DNA of 62,518 nucleotides, from assembly GCA_031256435.1 (NCBI GenBank), contig JAIRQO010000071.1, positions 1 to 62,518 on the forward strand. The letters are read 5' to 3'. Positions 1-8,166 of this stretch are shown piece after piece; position 1 is the stretch's first letter; every line of letters starts with the position of its first letter. This DNA is from Cellulomonadaceae bacterium. GTDB taxonomy: Bacteria; Actinomycetota; Actinomycetes; Actinomycetales; Cellulomonadaceae. Under the pieces are notes generated by a model. That model made no database searches. It saw only the letters and a list, made by a program, of their open reading frames with translations, and had not been told where the DNA came from. Both the position numbers and the translations under genes were made by a program.

Positions 1-24
1 TTGAAACCAGTATTGAAAGTGTTA

Positions 25-52
25 TCGAAAACAGTGTTGAAAGCGTTTTCGA
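25..52. terminator. Inverted repeat just past the secreted-protein gene
   Basis: TCGAAAAC (25-32) and GTTTTCGA (45-52) form a perfect 8-bp inverted repeat three bases beyond the stop codon of the minus-strand gene that ends at 55. No strong T-run follows on the minus strand, so intrinsic termination is only a possibility. Confidence 0.3.
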
Positions 53-54
53 TG

Positions 55-927
55 TTAGGCGAGTTGAAGAGCGACAACGTACATCGCGGAAGAACCATTG
101 TTGTAGCACGTTTGAAGGAGCGCGTCAGAACCCTGAGCGAAATCCGTGATGACGTCAGCGCCGTCATGCTGCTGCACATCCATGGTCGCCGTCACCGTGT
201 AGACAGTGTCATCAATCTTGACTGTTTGACCAGGAGACAGGGAAAGAATAGGAGCACCACCACAATGGTTATGCATCACAAAATCAGGAATACCCAAATA
301 ATCCGTCACCGGCGTGTAATTGGTGAGCCCGCCCGTGCAGGCGTCCACGGCGTCCTGGCCACCAGAATTGGCCACAAACGCAGAAAAACCAAACTCCGTG
401 ACCTGCGCTGCAGCAGGAACCACCCGCAACGACGACGAAGCACTAGCAGCATTCGTCGTCGAAACACTAGAAGAAGAACTGCCAGACGTGTTGCTGGCGG
501 CGAGTTTGGCTAACACGCCAGCAAACTCGCGTGCCTCAGCCACCGCAGCCGCCACACCACCGGCAGCAAACCGCGACGCCCGCACCGACACATCACTACC
601 CACACCCGTCACCGCCAACTCCCTGGCCTGCCGAGCGAACTCCACACCCGTGACCGCCACCTCATCAGCCACCTGACGCGAAGACCCCAACGCCTCCACC
701 TTCACCTGGGCTGCCCCATACACCTGCGCTGCACCAGCAAGCCGCTCCGAAGCCACCACAGCAGCATCCACACCACCAGAAACAACCGGTGACACCGCAG
801 CAGACGCCACACCAGCACCACCCACACCCACACCAGCGAGCACACCCAACGCCACCAACACCGCAACCACGCCATACCCACCACGGATACGACGAGCCCT
901 GCGACCCGATGAACGCCGACCAAACAC
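55..927 (-). CDS. Secreted protein with a degenerate sortase-like C-terminal domain
   Basis: Not recognised as a named family. Visible parts are an Arg-rich start, a long hydrophobic Ala/Val/Gly signal core ending near an AxA-type site, a ~110-residue Ala/Val-rich helical stretch with a Ser-rich linker, and a C-terminal domain of ~100 residues. That domain carries HNHCGG and, about 60 residues later, LQTCYN. This spacing resembles the catalytic His and Cys of sortase-fold proteins seen in actinobacteria, but the Arg expected a few residues after the Cys is absent (the stretch reads AMYVVAL). GTG at 927 was chosen because GGAAGGGG lies 8 nt upstream; a GTG at 957 would add ten residues. It is transcribed away from the sugar transferase at 1163. 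Exported location is well supported; any enzymatic role is not. Confidence 0.7.
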   Translation of the reverse strand: MFGRRSSGRRARRIRGGYGVVAVLVALGVLAGVGVGGAGVASAAVSPVVSGGVDAAVVASERLAGAAQVYGAAQVKVEALGSSRQVADEVAVTGVEFARQARELAVTGVGSDVSVRASRFAAGGVAAAVAEAREFAGVLAKLAASNTSGSSSSSVSTTNAASASSSLRVVPAAAQVTEFGFSAFVANSGGQDAVDACTGGLTNYTPVTDYLGIPDFVMHNHCGGAPILSLSPGQTVKIDDTVYTVTATMDVQQHDGADVITDFAQGSDALLQTCYNNGSSAMYVVALQLA

Positions 928-1162
928 GACCACAACCCCTTCCCAAGAGCACTTCACGTGTTACTCAACCCACTGTGCCACAAAGCACCAAAAACTAAAA
1001 CGCTTTCGGCGCAAACCGACCCACCCTGTCCCCCAATGATCGAAACCGATTACCACATACAGACCATCCGCTCATCCGTTCCCCTTCCCGCTCGCGCCTT
1101 CGCAAAAGCCTTGTGATTCTGCGGTAGAAAAGGGGTATCAATGGTTAGCAAGGGAGGGTGAC

Positions 1163-2785
1163 ATGACTATTGACGCCAAGCAGACGCGATCCTCACGGCG
1201 GCGGAACGCTCAGGAAGCACACATTACGGAGTTCTTCCCCACGGCAACGCAGCGAAATGTGGCCGAGGACGTGTGGGCGGACTCCCCTATCTACTCCACC
1301 TATATGCGTCCACCCAGGCCGGCGTGGGAGCGGAGGGTCATCTGGCGAGTGGTGGCTACCGATGCCGCAGCAATCATCACCGCACTGATCCTGGTCACCG
1401 GCATCAGCCTCCTGGTTTCCACCGCTGACCTCCACACCAGTGTGCTCATTGGCATGAGCACTGGTCTGGCCACCACGCACCTCCCCGTTGCCGCAGCCCT
1501 GATTGCCGTGTGGATGCTCGCGCTCTTCCTCAGCGCCACACGCGAGCCGAGCCAAATGGGGGCAGGCACCACGGAATACTCGCAAGTGATCAAGGCCACC
1601 GCCTTGACGTTCTTGATTGTTTCCGCTGCAGCGTTTGTGGCTCACTGGCCCGTGATTCCGTCCATGCTGGTGGCGGTGGCCGCACTCGCCACAGCGCTCC
1701 TCCTCCTTGGCCGTTACTTGATGCGTCGTCTCCTGGTGAAGGAACGTGCGGCCGGGATTCACACGTCCCGCACGCTAGTGGTGGGAAGCCATGACGCCGT
1801 AAAGCGCACCGTCAACACGTTGGTGAGCGCTCCAGAGGCTGGCCTGACCGTAGTGGCTGCCTGTGTTTCGGCAGGAACAGAAAACGGACCCGTGGTGGGC
1901 GGATTGGAGACCAACGCCCTCGCAGCCGTGGCCATTGAAACGGCCTCCACGGAGATCCCCACCGGGACGGGCTTTACTCACTCGGGACGGACGTTTGTTC
2001 CCGTGGTGGGCACGGTGTCCGAGGCACCCGCACGCGCCGAACAATACAAGGTGGAAACAGTAGTCATTGCGGGCACGGATTCCGTCACTCCGCCGCTGCT
2101 CAAGAAGTTGGCATGGGGCCTAGAGCCACTCGCCATGAACCTCCTCATTGCCCCGGACGTCAATGACATTGTGGGCCCGCGTGTTTCCGCCATGCCTCTC
2201 TCCCAGGTGCCGCTTCTCCACGTTGAAGCTCCCGGTTACGCCGGCGCCCAACCGCGCCTCAAGCGCGTTTTTGACCTCATTGGCGCAACGATTCTGGTGG
2301 CCATCCTGGCGATTCCCCTGATCCTCCTCACGGCGATCATCAAGATCAGCCGACCTGGGCCCATTGTTGCGGTGGATCGCCGGATGGGCCGCGGCGGAAT
2401 CCGCTTTGGCATGGCGCGCTTCCTGTCCATCACGGGCCTCACCCAGGACCCAGAGGCCATGCCTCTGCGTAGAAAACTCGACGCTTGGATCCAGCGGCAC
2501 TCCGTTGAGTCCCTGCCACAACTGTTTAACGTGATTGCTGGCTCCATGTCCCTGGTGGGACCGCACCCGGCACGCCCGCCCGCACCTCACTCCGAGGAGG
2601 CGGGGAACCGCCGCTACTACGTGAAGCCAGGTATGTCAGGGTTCAACCACGTTGCTGGCTATGAAGACCTCCCGCCGGATGAAGCCACCCGGTTTGATCT
2701 GTACTACGTGGCCAACTGGTCCGTAGCGCAGGACCTCGTATTACTGTGCAGGTCTGTGCTCAGAGTGATGAAGCCGCAGCCGTAG
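1163..2785 (+). CDS. Polyprenyl-phosphate sugar-phosphate transferase-like membrane protein (WbaP/EpsE family, altered active site)
   Basis: A 540-residue protein with the architecture of initiating sugar transferases for exopolysaccharide or glycan synthesis. It has about four membrane segments in residues 57-195, a cytoplasmic nucleotide-fold-like region (about 200-355), another hydrophobic helix (about 368-395) and a C-terminal bacterial sugar transferase domain. The family would move a sugar-1-phosphate from UDP-sugar to undecaprenyl phosphate. The domain is recognised from LKRVFDLIG, SLPQLFNVIAGSMSLVGP and the ENWSL-like ANWSVAQDL. Several hallmark residues differ: KFRSM reads ARFLSI, the Asp-Glu dyad of LDELPQ reads VESLPQ (E449, S450), and VGPRP reads VGPHP. 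ATG at 1163 has a strong GGGAGGG ribosome site 5 nt upstream. It may be a divergent enzyme or a pseudoenzyme. No other glycan genes lie nearby. Confidence 0.85.
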   Translation: MTIDAKQTRSSRRRNAQEAHITEFFPTATQRNVAEDVWADSPIYSTYMRPPRPAWERRVIWRVVATDAAAIITALILVTGISLLVSTADLHTSVLIGMSTGLATTHLPVAAALIAVWMLALFLSATREPSQMGAGTTEYSQVIKATALTFLIVSAAAFVAHWPVIPSMLVAVAALATALLLLGRYLMRRLLVKERAAGIHTSRTLVVGSHDAVKRTVNTLVSAPEAGLTVVAACVSAGTENGPVVGGLETNALAAVAIETASTEIPTGTGFTHSGRTFVPVVGTVSEAPARAEQYKVETVVIAGTDSVTPPLLKKLAWGLEPLAMNLLIAPDVNDIVGPRVSAMPLSQVPLLHVEAPGYAGAQPRLKRVFDLIGATILVAILAIPLILLTAIIKISRPGPIVAVDRRMGRGGIRFGMARFLSITGLTQDPEAMPLRRKLDAWIQRHSVESLPQLFNVIAGSMSLVGPHPARPPAPHSEEAGNRRYYVKPGMSGFNHVAGYEDLPPDEATRFDLYYVANWSVAQDLVLLCRSVLRVMKPQP

Positions 2786-2803
2786 GTGGACTACAAGGCA
2801 CCA

Positions 2804-3463
2804 TCACGCAGGAATAAAGTCCAGCACCTTGTTCAGCGGGCCGTCTAACTCGAACCGGGCGGCCTCGGCTACCACGGCTTTGGCCCGGAAGGCCACGCCG
2901 TACCCTGCCTCACGCAGCATGTCCAAATCATTGGCGCCATCACCAATTGCCACGCACTCGCTGAGCGGAACACCATACTCGCTGGCCCATCGTCGTAACG
3001 TAGCGGCCTTCTCGGCACGGTCAATGATGGGCCCTTCCACCTTGCCGGTGAGCCGTCCGTCTACAATCTCAAAGCGATTAGCGGCGACGAGTGTGATGCC
3101 CAACTTCTCGGCCAGAGGATCCACCACCTCGTGAAACCCGCCAGAAACCAACCCCAACGGCCAGTCGCGTTCCTGACACGCCTCCAGCAACTCCAACGCC
3201 CCGTCATTGAGTTCCAGAGCGTCCGTGACGTCATGTAGTACAGAGAGGGGACAACCGCGCAGGAAGGTCACGCGTTGGCGCAGGGAATCGGCAAACTCCA
3301 ACTCGCCGTTCATGGCGCGCGCAGTGATGGCAGCAACCTGCTCGCCCACGCCACCCGTGTGGGCAATCAGTTCAATGACTTCTTGTTTGATGAATGTGGA
3401 GTCCACATCCGAAACAACGAGACGCCGAGGGTTGCCCCCCGGCGTCTCCATAGCGATGTTCAT
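2804..3463 (-). CDS. serB: Phosphoserine phosphatase
   Basis: HAD-superfamily phosphatase that releases L-serine from O-phosphoserine, the last step of serine synthesis. The 219 residues carry motif I DVDST near residues 19-23 (nucleophile and acid Asp), motif II in LVSGG, a conserved Lys before the last motif, and motif III GDGANDLDM. This is the short form without the N-terminal ACT domain found in mycobacterial SerB2. The start codon is preceded by CATACT with six bases between, so a leaderless transcript is likely. The stop lies 18 bp from the convergent sugar transferase gene, and glgC lies 26 bp upstream on the same strand. Confidence 0.92.
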   Translation of the reverse strand: MNIAMETPGGNPRRLVVSDVDSTFIKQEVIELIAHTGGVGEQVAAITARAMNGELEFADSLRQRVTFLRGCPLSVLHDVTDALELNDGALELLEACQERDWPLGLVSGGFHEVVDPLAEKLGITLVAANRFEIVDGRLTGKVEGPIIDRAEKAATLRRWASEYGVPLSECVAIGDGANDLDMLREAGYGVAFRAKAVVAEAARFELDGPLNKVLDFIPA

Positions 3464-3489
3464 GCCGTCAGTATGACAGGCTAATCCCG

Positions 3490-4737
3490 CTACGCGTCCA
3501 CAACAGTGCCCTTAGGCACCACAGTGATGCCCGTCTCGGACACATAGAATCCTCGGGCGCGGTCCTCGTCATGGTTGAGACCAATGCGAGCGCCTTCGGC
3601 AACTTCCACATTCTTGTCAATGATGGCGCGTTCAATCTGTGCCCTGCGGTTCACATGCACGTTGTCCATGACCACCGAGTTGGTGACCGTGGCCCAGGAG
3701 TGCATGCGCACGCCGGGTGACAGGACCGATCCAGCAACCGTGGCGCCGGAGATCAGGACGCCAGGCGAAACAATGGAATCGGCAGCGTGGCCAAGGCGTC
3801 CGGGACCTGCGTGAACAAACTTGGCGGGTGCCCACGCGGAGCTGGTGCCTGCGTGGATGGGCCATTCGTCGTTGTACAGGTTGAACACGGGTTCCACAGC
3901 AATGAGGTCCATGTTGGCCTCAAAGTACGCGTCCATGGTTCCTACGTCCCGCCAGTAATCGCGGTCACGGTCCGTGGAGCCGGGAACGTCATTACGGATG
4001 AAGTCATACACACCAGCGGAGCCCTCGTCCACAAAGGCGGGCATGATGTCTCCACCCATGTCATGCTTGGAATCGGCGTTGGCCGCGTCCTTGGTCACAG
4101 CGTCAACCAGGGCGTCTGCGTCAAATACGTAGTTACCCATGGAGGCCAGTACCTCGTTGGGGGAGTCCGGCAGACCCGTGGGGTTCTCTGGCTTCTCCAG
4201 GAACTCGCGGATGCGGGTGGTGTCCTCGGGTTGCACGTCAATGACGCCAAACTCCTTGGCCAGTTCGATGGGCTGACGGATGGCGGCCACCGTGGCGCGT
4301 GCGCCGGAATCGATGTGCGCTTGCACCATCTGGGAGAAGTCCATGCGGTAGATGTGGTCCGCACCTACCACCACAACGATGTCCGGGCGGACGTCCTCAA
4401 TGATGTTCAGGCACTGGTAGATGGCGTCCGCAGAGCCGAGGTACCAGTGCTTGCCCACGCGCTGCTGGGCGGGAACGGAGGTGACGTAGTTGCCAAGAAT
4501 CTGGCTCATACGCCAGGTCTGAGCAATGTGACGGTCCAGCGAGTGGGACTTGTACTGCGTGAGGACCACTACCTGGGTGAACCCGGAGTTCACCACATTG
4601 GAGAGAGCAAAATCGATCAGCCGGTAGATGCCGCCATAGGGCACTGCGGGCTTTGCTCGATCAGCCGTCAGCGGCATCAGGCGCTTGCCTTCACCGCCGG
4701 CCAGAACGATTGCGAATACTTTAGGTTGAGAAGCCAT
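3490..4737 (-). CDS. glgC: Glucose-1-phosphate adenylyltransferase
   Basis: Makes ADP-glucose from glucose-1-phosphate and ATP, the committed step of bacterial glycogen synthesis. The 415-residue length is normal. The N-terminal nucleotidyltransferase domain has [13 protein letters not shown] (nucleotide-binding G-rich loop) and GSADAIYQ. The C-terminal left-handed beta-helix is visible as hexapeptide-like repeats ([25 protein letters not shown]). It is divergent from glgA across 88 bp. TAGAGT at 4744-4749 (minus strand) sits six bases before the ATG, suggesting a leaderless message. Confidence 0.96.
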   Translation of the reverse strand: MASQPKVFAIVLAGGEGKRLMPLTADRAKPAVPYGGIYRLIDFALSNVVNSGFTQVVVLTQYKSHSLDRHIAQTWRMSQILGNYVTSVPAQQRVGKHWYLGSADAIYQCLNIIEDVRPDIVVVVGADHIYRMDFSQMVQAHIDSGARATVAAIRQPIELAKEFGVIDVQPEDTTRIREFLEKPENPTGLPDSPNEVLASMGNYVFDADALVDAVTKDAANADSKHDMGGDIMPAFVDEGSAGVYDFIRNDVPGSTDRDRDYWRDVGTMDAYFEANMDLIAVEPVFNLYNDEWPIHAGTSSAWAPAKFVHAGPGRLGHAADSIVSPGVLISGATVAGSVLSPGVRMHSWATVTNSVVMDNVHVNRRAQIERAIIDKNVEVAEGARIGLNHDEDRARGFYVSETGITVVPKGTVVDA

Positions 4738-4825
4738 ACCTTGACTCTAAAACTTCCCGCTAAACAATGCGCCGTGAGGGTCCATTCGGCGCCCTTGCGC
4801 CACGGATTCGCGTTACGTTAGGTCT
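4738..4825. promoter_or_regulatory. Divergent glgC/glgA promoter region
   Basis: Only 88 bp separate the two start codons. Each start is preceded by a TANNNT box at leaderless spacing: TAGAGT on the minus strand (4744-4749, six bases before glgC) and TACGTT on the plus strand (4814-4819, six bases before glgA). No ribosome-binding site is seen for either gene. The shared region would let the two glycogen genes be co-regulated. Confidence 0.6.
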
Positions 4826-6139
4826 ATGACTGATTCTGCGCCCGCCGCCACACCGTCAACTCCCGCTGATTCTGACCGCATTGCGGTAGATCTTCTCACC
4901 CGCGAATACCCCCCATTTGTATACGGCGGGGCTGGTGTTCACGTGGCCGAGTTGTCGGCCGTTCTCCGTCCTCTCGCCGATGTGAGGGTCAGGGCGTTTG
5001 ATGGTCCGCGCGACGACGATATGGTGGCGCAGGGTGTGTTTGGGTATGCAGCCCCGGAGACGCTCAAGGACGCGAACGCCGCGCTGACCACGCTGGGTGT
5101 GGACCTGCAAATGGCCAATGACTGTGCCGGAGCGGACATTGTCCACTCCCACACGTGGTATGCCAACATGGCTGGCCACTGGGCTTCCTTGCTTCACGGC
5201 ATCCCGCACATCACCTCGGCGCACTCGCTGGAACCGCTGCGTCCGTGGAAGGCCGAGCAACTGGGTGGCGGATACGCCGTGTCCAGTTGGGCCGAGCGCA
5301 CCGCGTACCTGGGCGCCGCTGGCGTGATTGCCGTGTCCTACGGCATGCGTGATGACATCCTGCGCTGCTACCCCGAGTTGGACCCCGAGCGCGTGTTTGT
5401 GGTCCACAACGGCATTGACCTCTCCGGGTGGGTGCGCCCCGCCGAGACCGGCCCTGAGGCTGACGCCGCTGCGGCAACGCTGGTCCGCTTGGGCATTGAC
5501 GCTGACAAGCAATCCGTGGTGTTTGTGGGCCGCATCACCCGCCAAAAGGGCCTGCCGTACCTGGTCCGCGCGTGCGAGGCACTCCCCCATGACGTCCAGG
5601 TCATCCTGTGCGCTGGCGCCCCGGACACCCCGGAAATCATGGAAGAGGTCAAGGGCTTGGTGGCCAACCTCCGCGCGGCTCGCGGTTCCACGGGACCGGA
5701 TGACAACGCTGGCGTGATCTGGATTGAAGAGATGCTCCCCCGCGAGCAACTCACCGCGGTGCTGGCCTCGGCTGACGCGTTCCTGTGCCCGTCCGTGTAC
5801 GAACCCCTGGGCATTGTGAACCTTGAAGCGATGGCGTGCGAACTCCCCGTGGTGGCCTCGGCCACCGGCGGTATCCCGGACGTGGTCATTGATGGCGAGA
5901 CCGGCTACCTGGTTCCCATTGAGCAGGTCCAGGATGGCACCGGCACCCCCATTGACCCTGACAAGTTTGTCAAGGACGTGGGCGATGCCATCAACAAGAT
6001 GCTGTCCGATCCTGAAAAGGCCAAGGCCATGGGTAAGGCGGGCCGCAAGCGCGCCGAGGATCACTTTGCCTGGAGCGCCATTGCCGTGCGCACCATGGAG
6101 GTGTACAAGAAGGTTCTGGAACTCGAGGGCAAGGCGTAA
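4826..6139 (+). CDS. glgA: Actinobacterial glycogen synthase (GT4 family)
   Basis: A GT-B fold glycosyltransferase of 437 residues that uses ADP-glucose. Actinobacterial members were annotated as glycogen synthase, and mycobacterial homologues make maltose-1-phosphate. Visible features are the N-terminal TREYPPFVYGGAGVHV loop, FVGRITRQKGL at the start of the second Rossmann domain, and the C-terminal nucleotide-binding stretch CPSVYEPLGIVNLEAMAC with the conserved Glu pair. Pairing with divergent glgC supports the glycogen or alpha-glucan role. No Shine-Dalgarno is seen; the TACGTT box suggests the ATG is the transcript 5' end. Confidence 0.93.
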   Translation: MTDSAPAATPSTPADSDRIAVDLLTREYPPFVYGGAGVHVAELSAVLRPLADVRVRAFDGPRDDDMVAQGVFGYAAPETLKDANAALTTLGVDLQMANDCAGADIVHSHTWYANMAGHWASLLHGIPHITSAHSLEPLRPWKAEQLGGGYAVSSWAERTAYLGAAGVIAVSYGMRDDILRCYPELDPERVFVVHNGIDLSGWVRPAETGPEADAAAATLVRLGIDADKQSVVFVGRITRQKGLPYLVRACEALPHDVQVILCAGAPDTPEIMEEVKGLVANLRAARGSTGPDDNAGVIWIEEMLPREQLTAVLASADAFLCPSVYEPLGIVNLEAMACELPVVASATGGIPDVVIDGETGYLVPIEQVQDGTGTPIDPDKFVKDVGDAINKMLSDPEKAKAMGKAGRKRAEDHFAWSAIAVRTMEVYKKVLELEGKA

Positions 6140-6186
6140 TTCGCTGAGCGAACTCGGTGGTGATGGCTTCAGGGCCTGATCACAGT

Positions 6187-6696
6187 TCAGGGCCTGTTCA
6201 CGGACTCTAGGCGTGCGGTGCGCGCCTGCCACTGCGCCCACGGGAGATCACTGGTCAACACAGACCATGCTGCCGTGGGAACCCCTACGCTGACCTGCGC
6301 TAACGCGGCACGGTCAGAATCCTGAGTAGCGAGGCGTTGTGCCGTCCAGGCCATGGTGGGTTCATGTCCTACGACGATAGCCGTGTGAACGTCCTCGTTG
6401 AGCCCACGCACTGCTTGGAACACCGTGCTGACTGCGGCCTCGTAGAGATCGTCGGACACGGTGACGAGCGCGGGCTGGATGGGCAACTGCGCGGCCACTA
6501 ATCGCCAGGTTTCCCTGGTGCGCACGGCGGAGGATACCAGGGCGGCCTCGGGGAGGATTCCTGCCGAAGCGAGGGATTGCCCTACGCGGACGGCTTGATC
6601 ACGACCCTTCAGGGCGAGGGGACGTTGTGCGTCCTCAATTCCGCCCAAGGGTTCGGCTTTGGCGTGGCGCAGCAGAATCAAGCGATGTTCCGTCAT
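6187..6696 (-). CDS. sixA: SixA-like histidine phosphatase
   Basis: Short histidine-phosphatase-superfamily protein (about 169 residues). The phosphate-binding LRHAKAE (RHG-type motif with catalytic His) stands near the N-terminus, followed by SSAVRTRETW with its conserved Arg and by VGHEPTMAW carrying the second catalytic His. Size and the RHAKAE variant fit the SixA subfamily, which dephosphorylates phospho-His or small phosphoesters; the substrate here is unknown. ATG at 6696 is preferred over an in-frame start 17 codons upstream because the motif then begins at residue 9, as in SixA, and TACGCT lies seven bases upstream. Confidence 0.85.
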   Translation of the reverse strand: MTEHRLILLRHAKAEPLGGIEDAQRPLALKGRDQAVRVGQSLASAGILPEAALVSSAVRTRETWRLVAAQLPIQPALVTVSDDLYEAAVSTVFQAVRGLNEDVHTAIVVGHEPTMAWTAQRLATQDSDRAALAQVSVGVPTAAWSVLTSDLPWAQWQARTARLESVNRP

Positions 6697-6844
6697 GCAC
6701 CGTAGCGTATGCGCGCCGGGCCGGAACGTTGGCCTCATGGCTCGCACGGCTCTCGGTACGGTGACGTCAGGCCACTTTTGGGCTCAGCCACATGAAGGCC
6801 GGGCCGCGGTGACACCAAGCCGCTGGGAGATCAGGGAGCACATC

Positions 6845-7648
6845 ATGGCAGAGTTGTTGAGGGAAGGCCGCCGCACACGGCTGGCGGTGGCGGTGCTGTT
6901 CTGGCTGGTGGTGTGGCATCTGGCCGCCGTAGCCATCGGCAACCCTGGCGCCTTGGTGGGGCCGCTGGACGTGGGAGCGGCTTTGATTCGCCTGATTCCC
7001 ACCTCCGTGTTCTGGTTATCTCTGGCCTCAAGCGCGCTGCGCATTGCGCTGGGCTTCGGCATTGCCATGGTGGCGGGTTCCCTGCTGGGGTACGTGGCTC
7101 ACCGCTCCGTGTGGGCGGACGCGCTCCTCGCCCCCGTGTTTCGCCTGGCCCGGACTGTCCCGGTGGCGGTGTTCACCATCCTGGTGCTGATGTGGGCGGG
7201 CCCGTACGGCTTGGCGGTGACGGTTCCCGCCGTCATGGTGGCACCCATTGTGTACGCCAACGTGCGTGAGGGTCTGCAGCGGGGCGACGACGAACTGCGG
7301 GAGCTCGCAGAGTTGGACCGTGCCACGCCGTTGCGCTACTTCACTGCGGTGACGTGGCCCTCCGTGTGTCCGTATCTGGTGGCGGCCTGCAACGTGGGCG
7401 TGGGTTTGGCGTGGAAGGCCGGGGTCAGCGCCGAGGTGATCGGGTTGCCCGGCGGGTCCATTGGCGAGGTCCTCAGTTCCGCGCGGGAGGCCGCGGCCAC
7501 CCCCGAGGTGCTGGCGTGGACCGTGCTCATTGTCACGGCGGCGTACCTGTGTGAACGGTTAGTGCTGGGCGTCCTGGCCGTGGCCTCGCCCGAGGCTGTT
7601 CATGTGGGCGAGGCAAAGGCGCGGGTCCCCGTGGCGGTTGCGGGGTAG
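6845..7648 (+). CDS. ABC transporter permease (SsuC/TauC/NitT family), orphan
   Basis: A 267-residue inner-membrane permease with about six hydrophobic segments and the cytoplasmic EAA-like loop (ELAELDRATPLRYFTAVTWP) that couples to the ATPase. The family imports sulfonates, nitrate/taurine-like compounds or pyrimidine precursors. No ATPase or substrate-binding gene is adjacent: the next gene downstream (hydC) is convergent 11 bp away. ATG at 6845 is supported by AGGGAG about 7 nt upstream; longer in-frame readings run into the sixA promoter. The substrate is unknown. Location beside the hydrogenase genes may be coincidental. Confidence 0.85.
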   Translation: MAELLREGRRTRLAVAVLFWLVVWHLAAVAIGNPGALVGPLDVGAALIRLIPTSVFWLSLASSALRIALGFGIAMVAGSLLGYVAHRSVWADALLAPVFRLARTVPVAVFTILVLMWAGPYGLAVTVPAVMVAPIVYANVREGLQRGDDELRELAELDRATPLRYFTAVTWPSVCPYLVAACNVGVGLAWKAGVSAEVIGLPGGSIGEVLSSAREAAATPEVLAWTVLIVTAAYLCERLVLGVLAVASPEAVHVGEAKARVPVAVAG

Positions 7649-7659
7649 GTGCTGGGGCG

Positions 7660-8166
7660 TTACGCGCGGGCCTCGGTCACAATCTCGGCAATCCGGTCCG
7701 GCGTGACTTCCTTGACGGCCTCGCGGTTCACCAGAGCGGCCGGGGCAAAGTCACACATGCCAATGCAGTTGGCCCAGTCAATAGTGACTTTGCCATCCGG
7801 GGTGGTCTCCCCCATGGACACGCCCGTGACGTTTTCCAGCCGCTTCACCACGGCGTCCATGCCGAGCAAGGCGCAACTGATGGTGCGGCACACGTGGATG
7901 ACCGTATCTCCTGTGGGTTCCGTGCCCAGGAAGTGGTAGAACGTCACCACGCCTTCCACATCCACCGGGGTGAGCCCAAGCCGATCCGCTACCACTTGAA
8001 TGGCAATGTCCGTGATCTGATCGCGCCTGCTCTTCAGCCCTTCCAGAATCGGCAACAGCGCGCTGCGTTCCGTGCCGTGGATGCTGACTAGATCATCAAT
8101 ATCGGCTATCAGGCCAGCGTTCTTCTCCCGCACCTCAGCGGGAATGGCTCCATCCAGGGTGGTCAC
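7660..8166 (-). CDS. hydC: [FeFe]-hydrogenase gamma subunit, NuoE-like [2Fe-2S] protein
   Basis: 168 residues of the thioredoxin-like [2Fe-2S] ferredoxin family (NuoE/HydC). The four cluster Cys are seen as CRTISC and, about 40 residues later, CIGMC. In trimeric hydrogenases this subunit passes electrons between the flavin subunit HydB and HydA. It is the last gene of the hydBAC operon and its ATG overlaps the hydA stop by four bases (ATGA), indicating translational coupling. Confidence 0.92.
   Translation of the reverse strand: MTTLDGAIPAEVREKNAGLIADIDDLVSIHGTERSALLPILEGLKSRRDQITDIAIQVVADRLGLTPVDVEGVVTFYHFLGTEPTGDTVIHVCRTISCALLGMDAVVKRLENVTGVSMGETTPDGKVTIDWANCIGMCDFAPAALVNREAVKEVTPDRIAEIVTEARA

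Noticed and set aside
1-513. Plus-strand frame at the window start
   Set aside because: Arg/His-rich antisense of the secreted-protein gene, with no start signal.
3787-4821. Plus-strand 344-codon frame opposite glgC
   Set aside because: Antisense shadow, Gly/His/Val-rich without recognisable features.
6659-6844. Upstream extension of the ABC permease to 6659
   Set aside because: It would overlap the sixA start and lacks a ribosome site, whereas ATG 6845 has AGGGAG and begins a normal permease.
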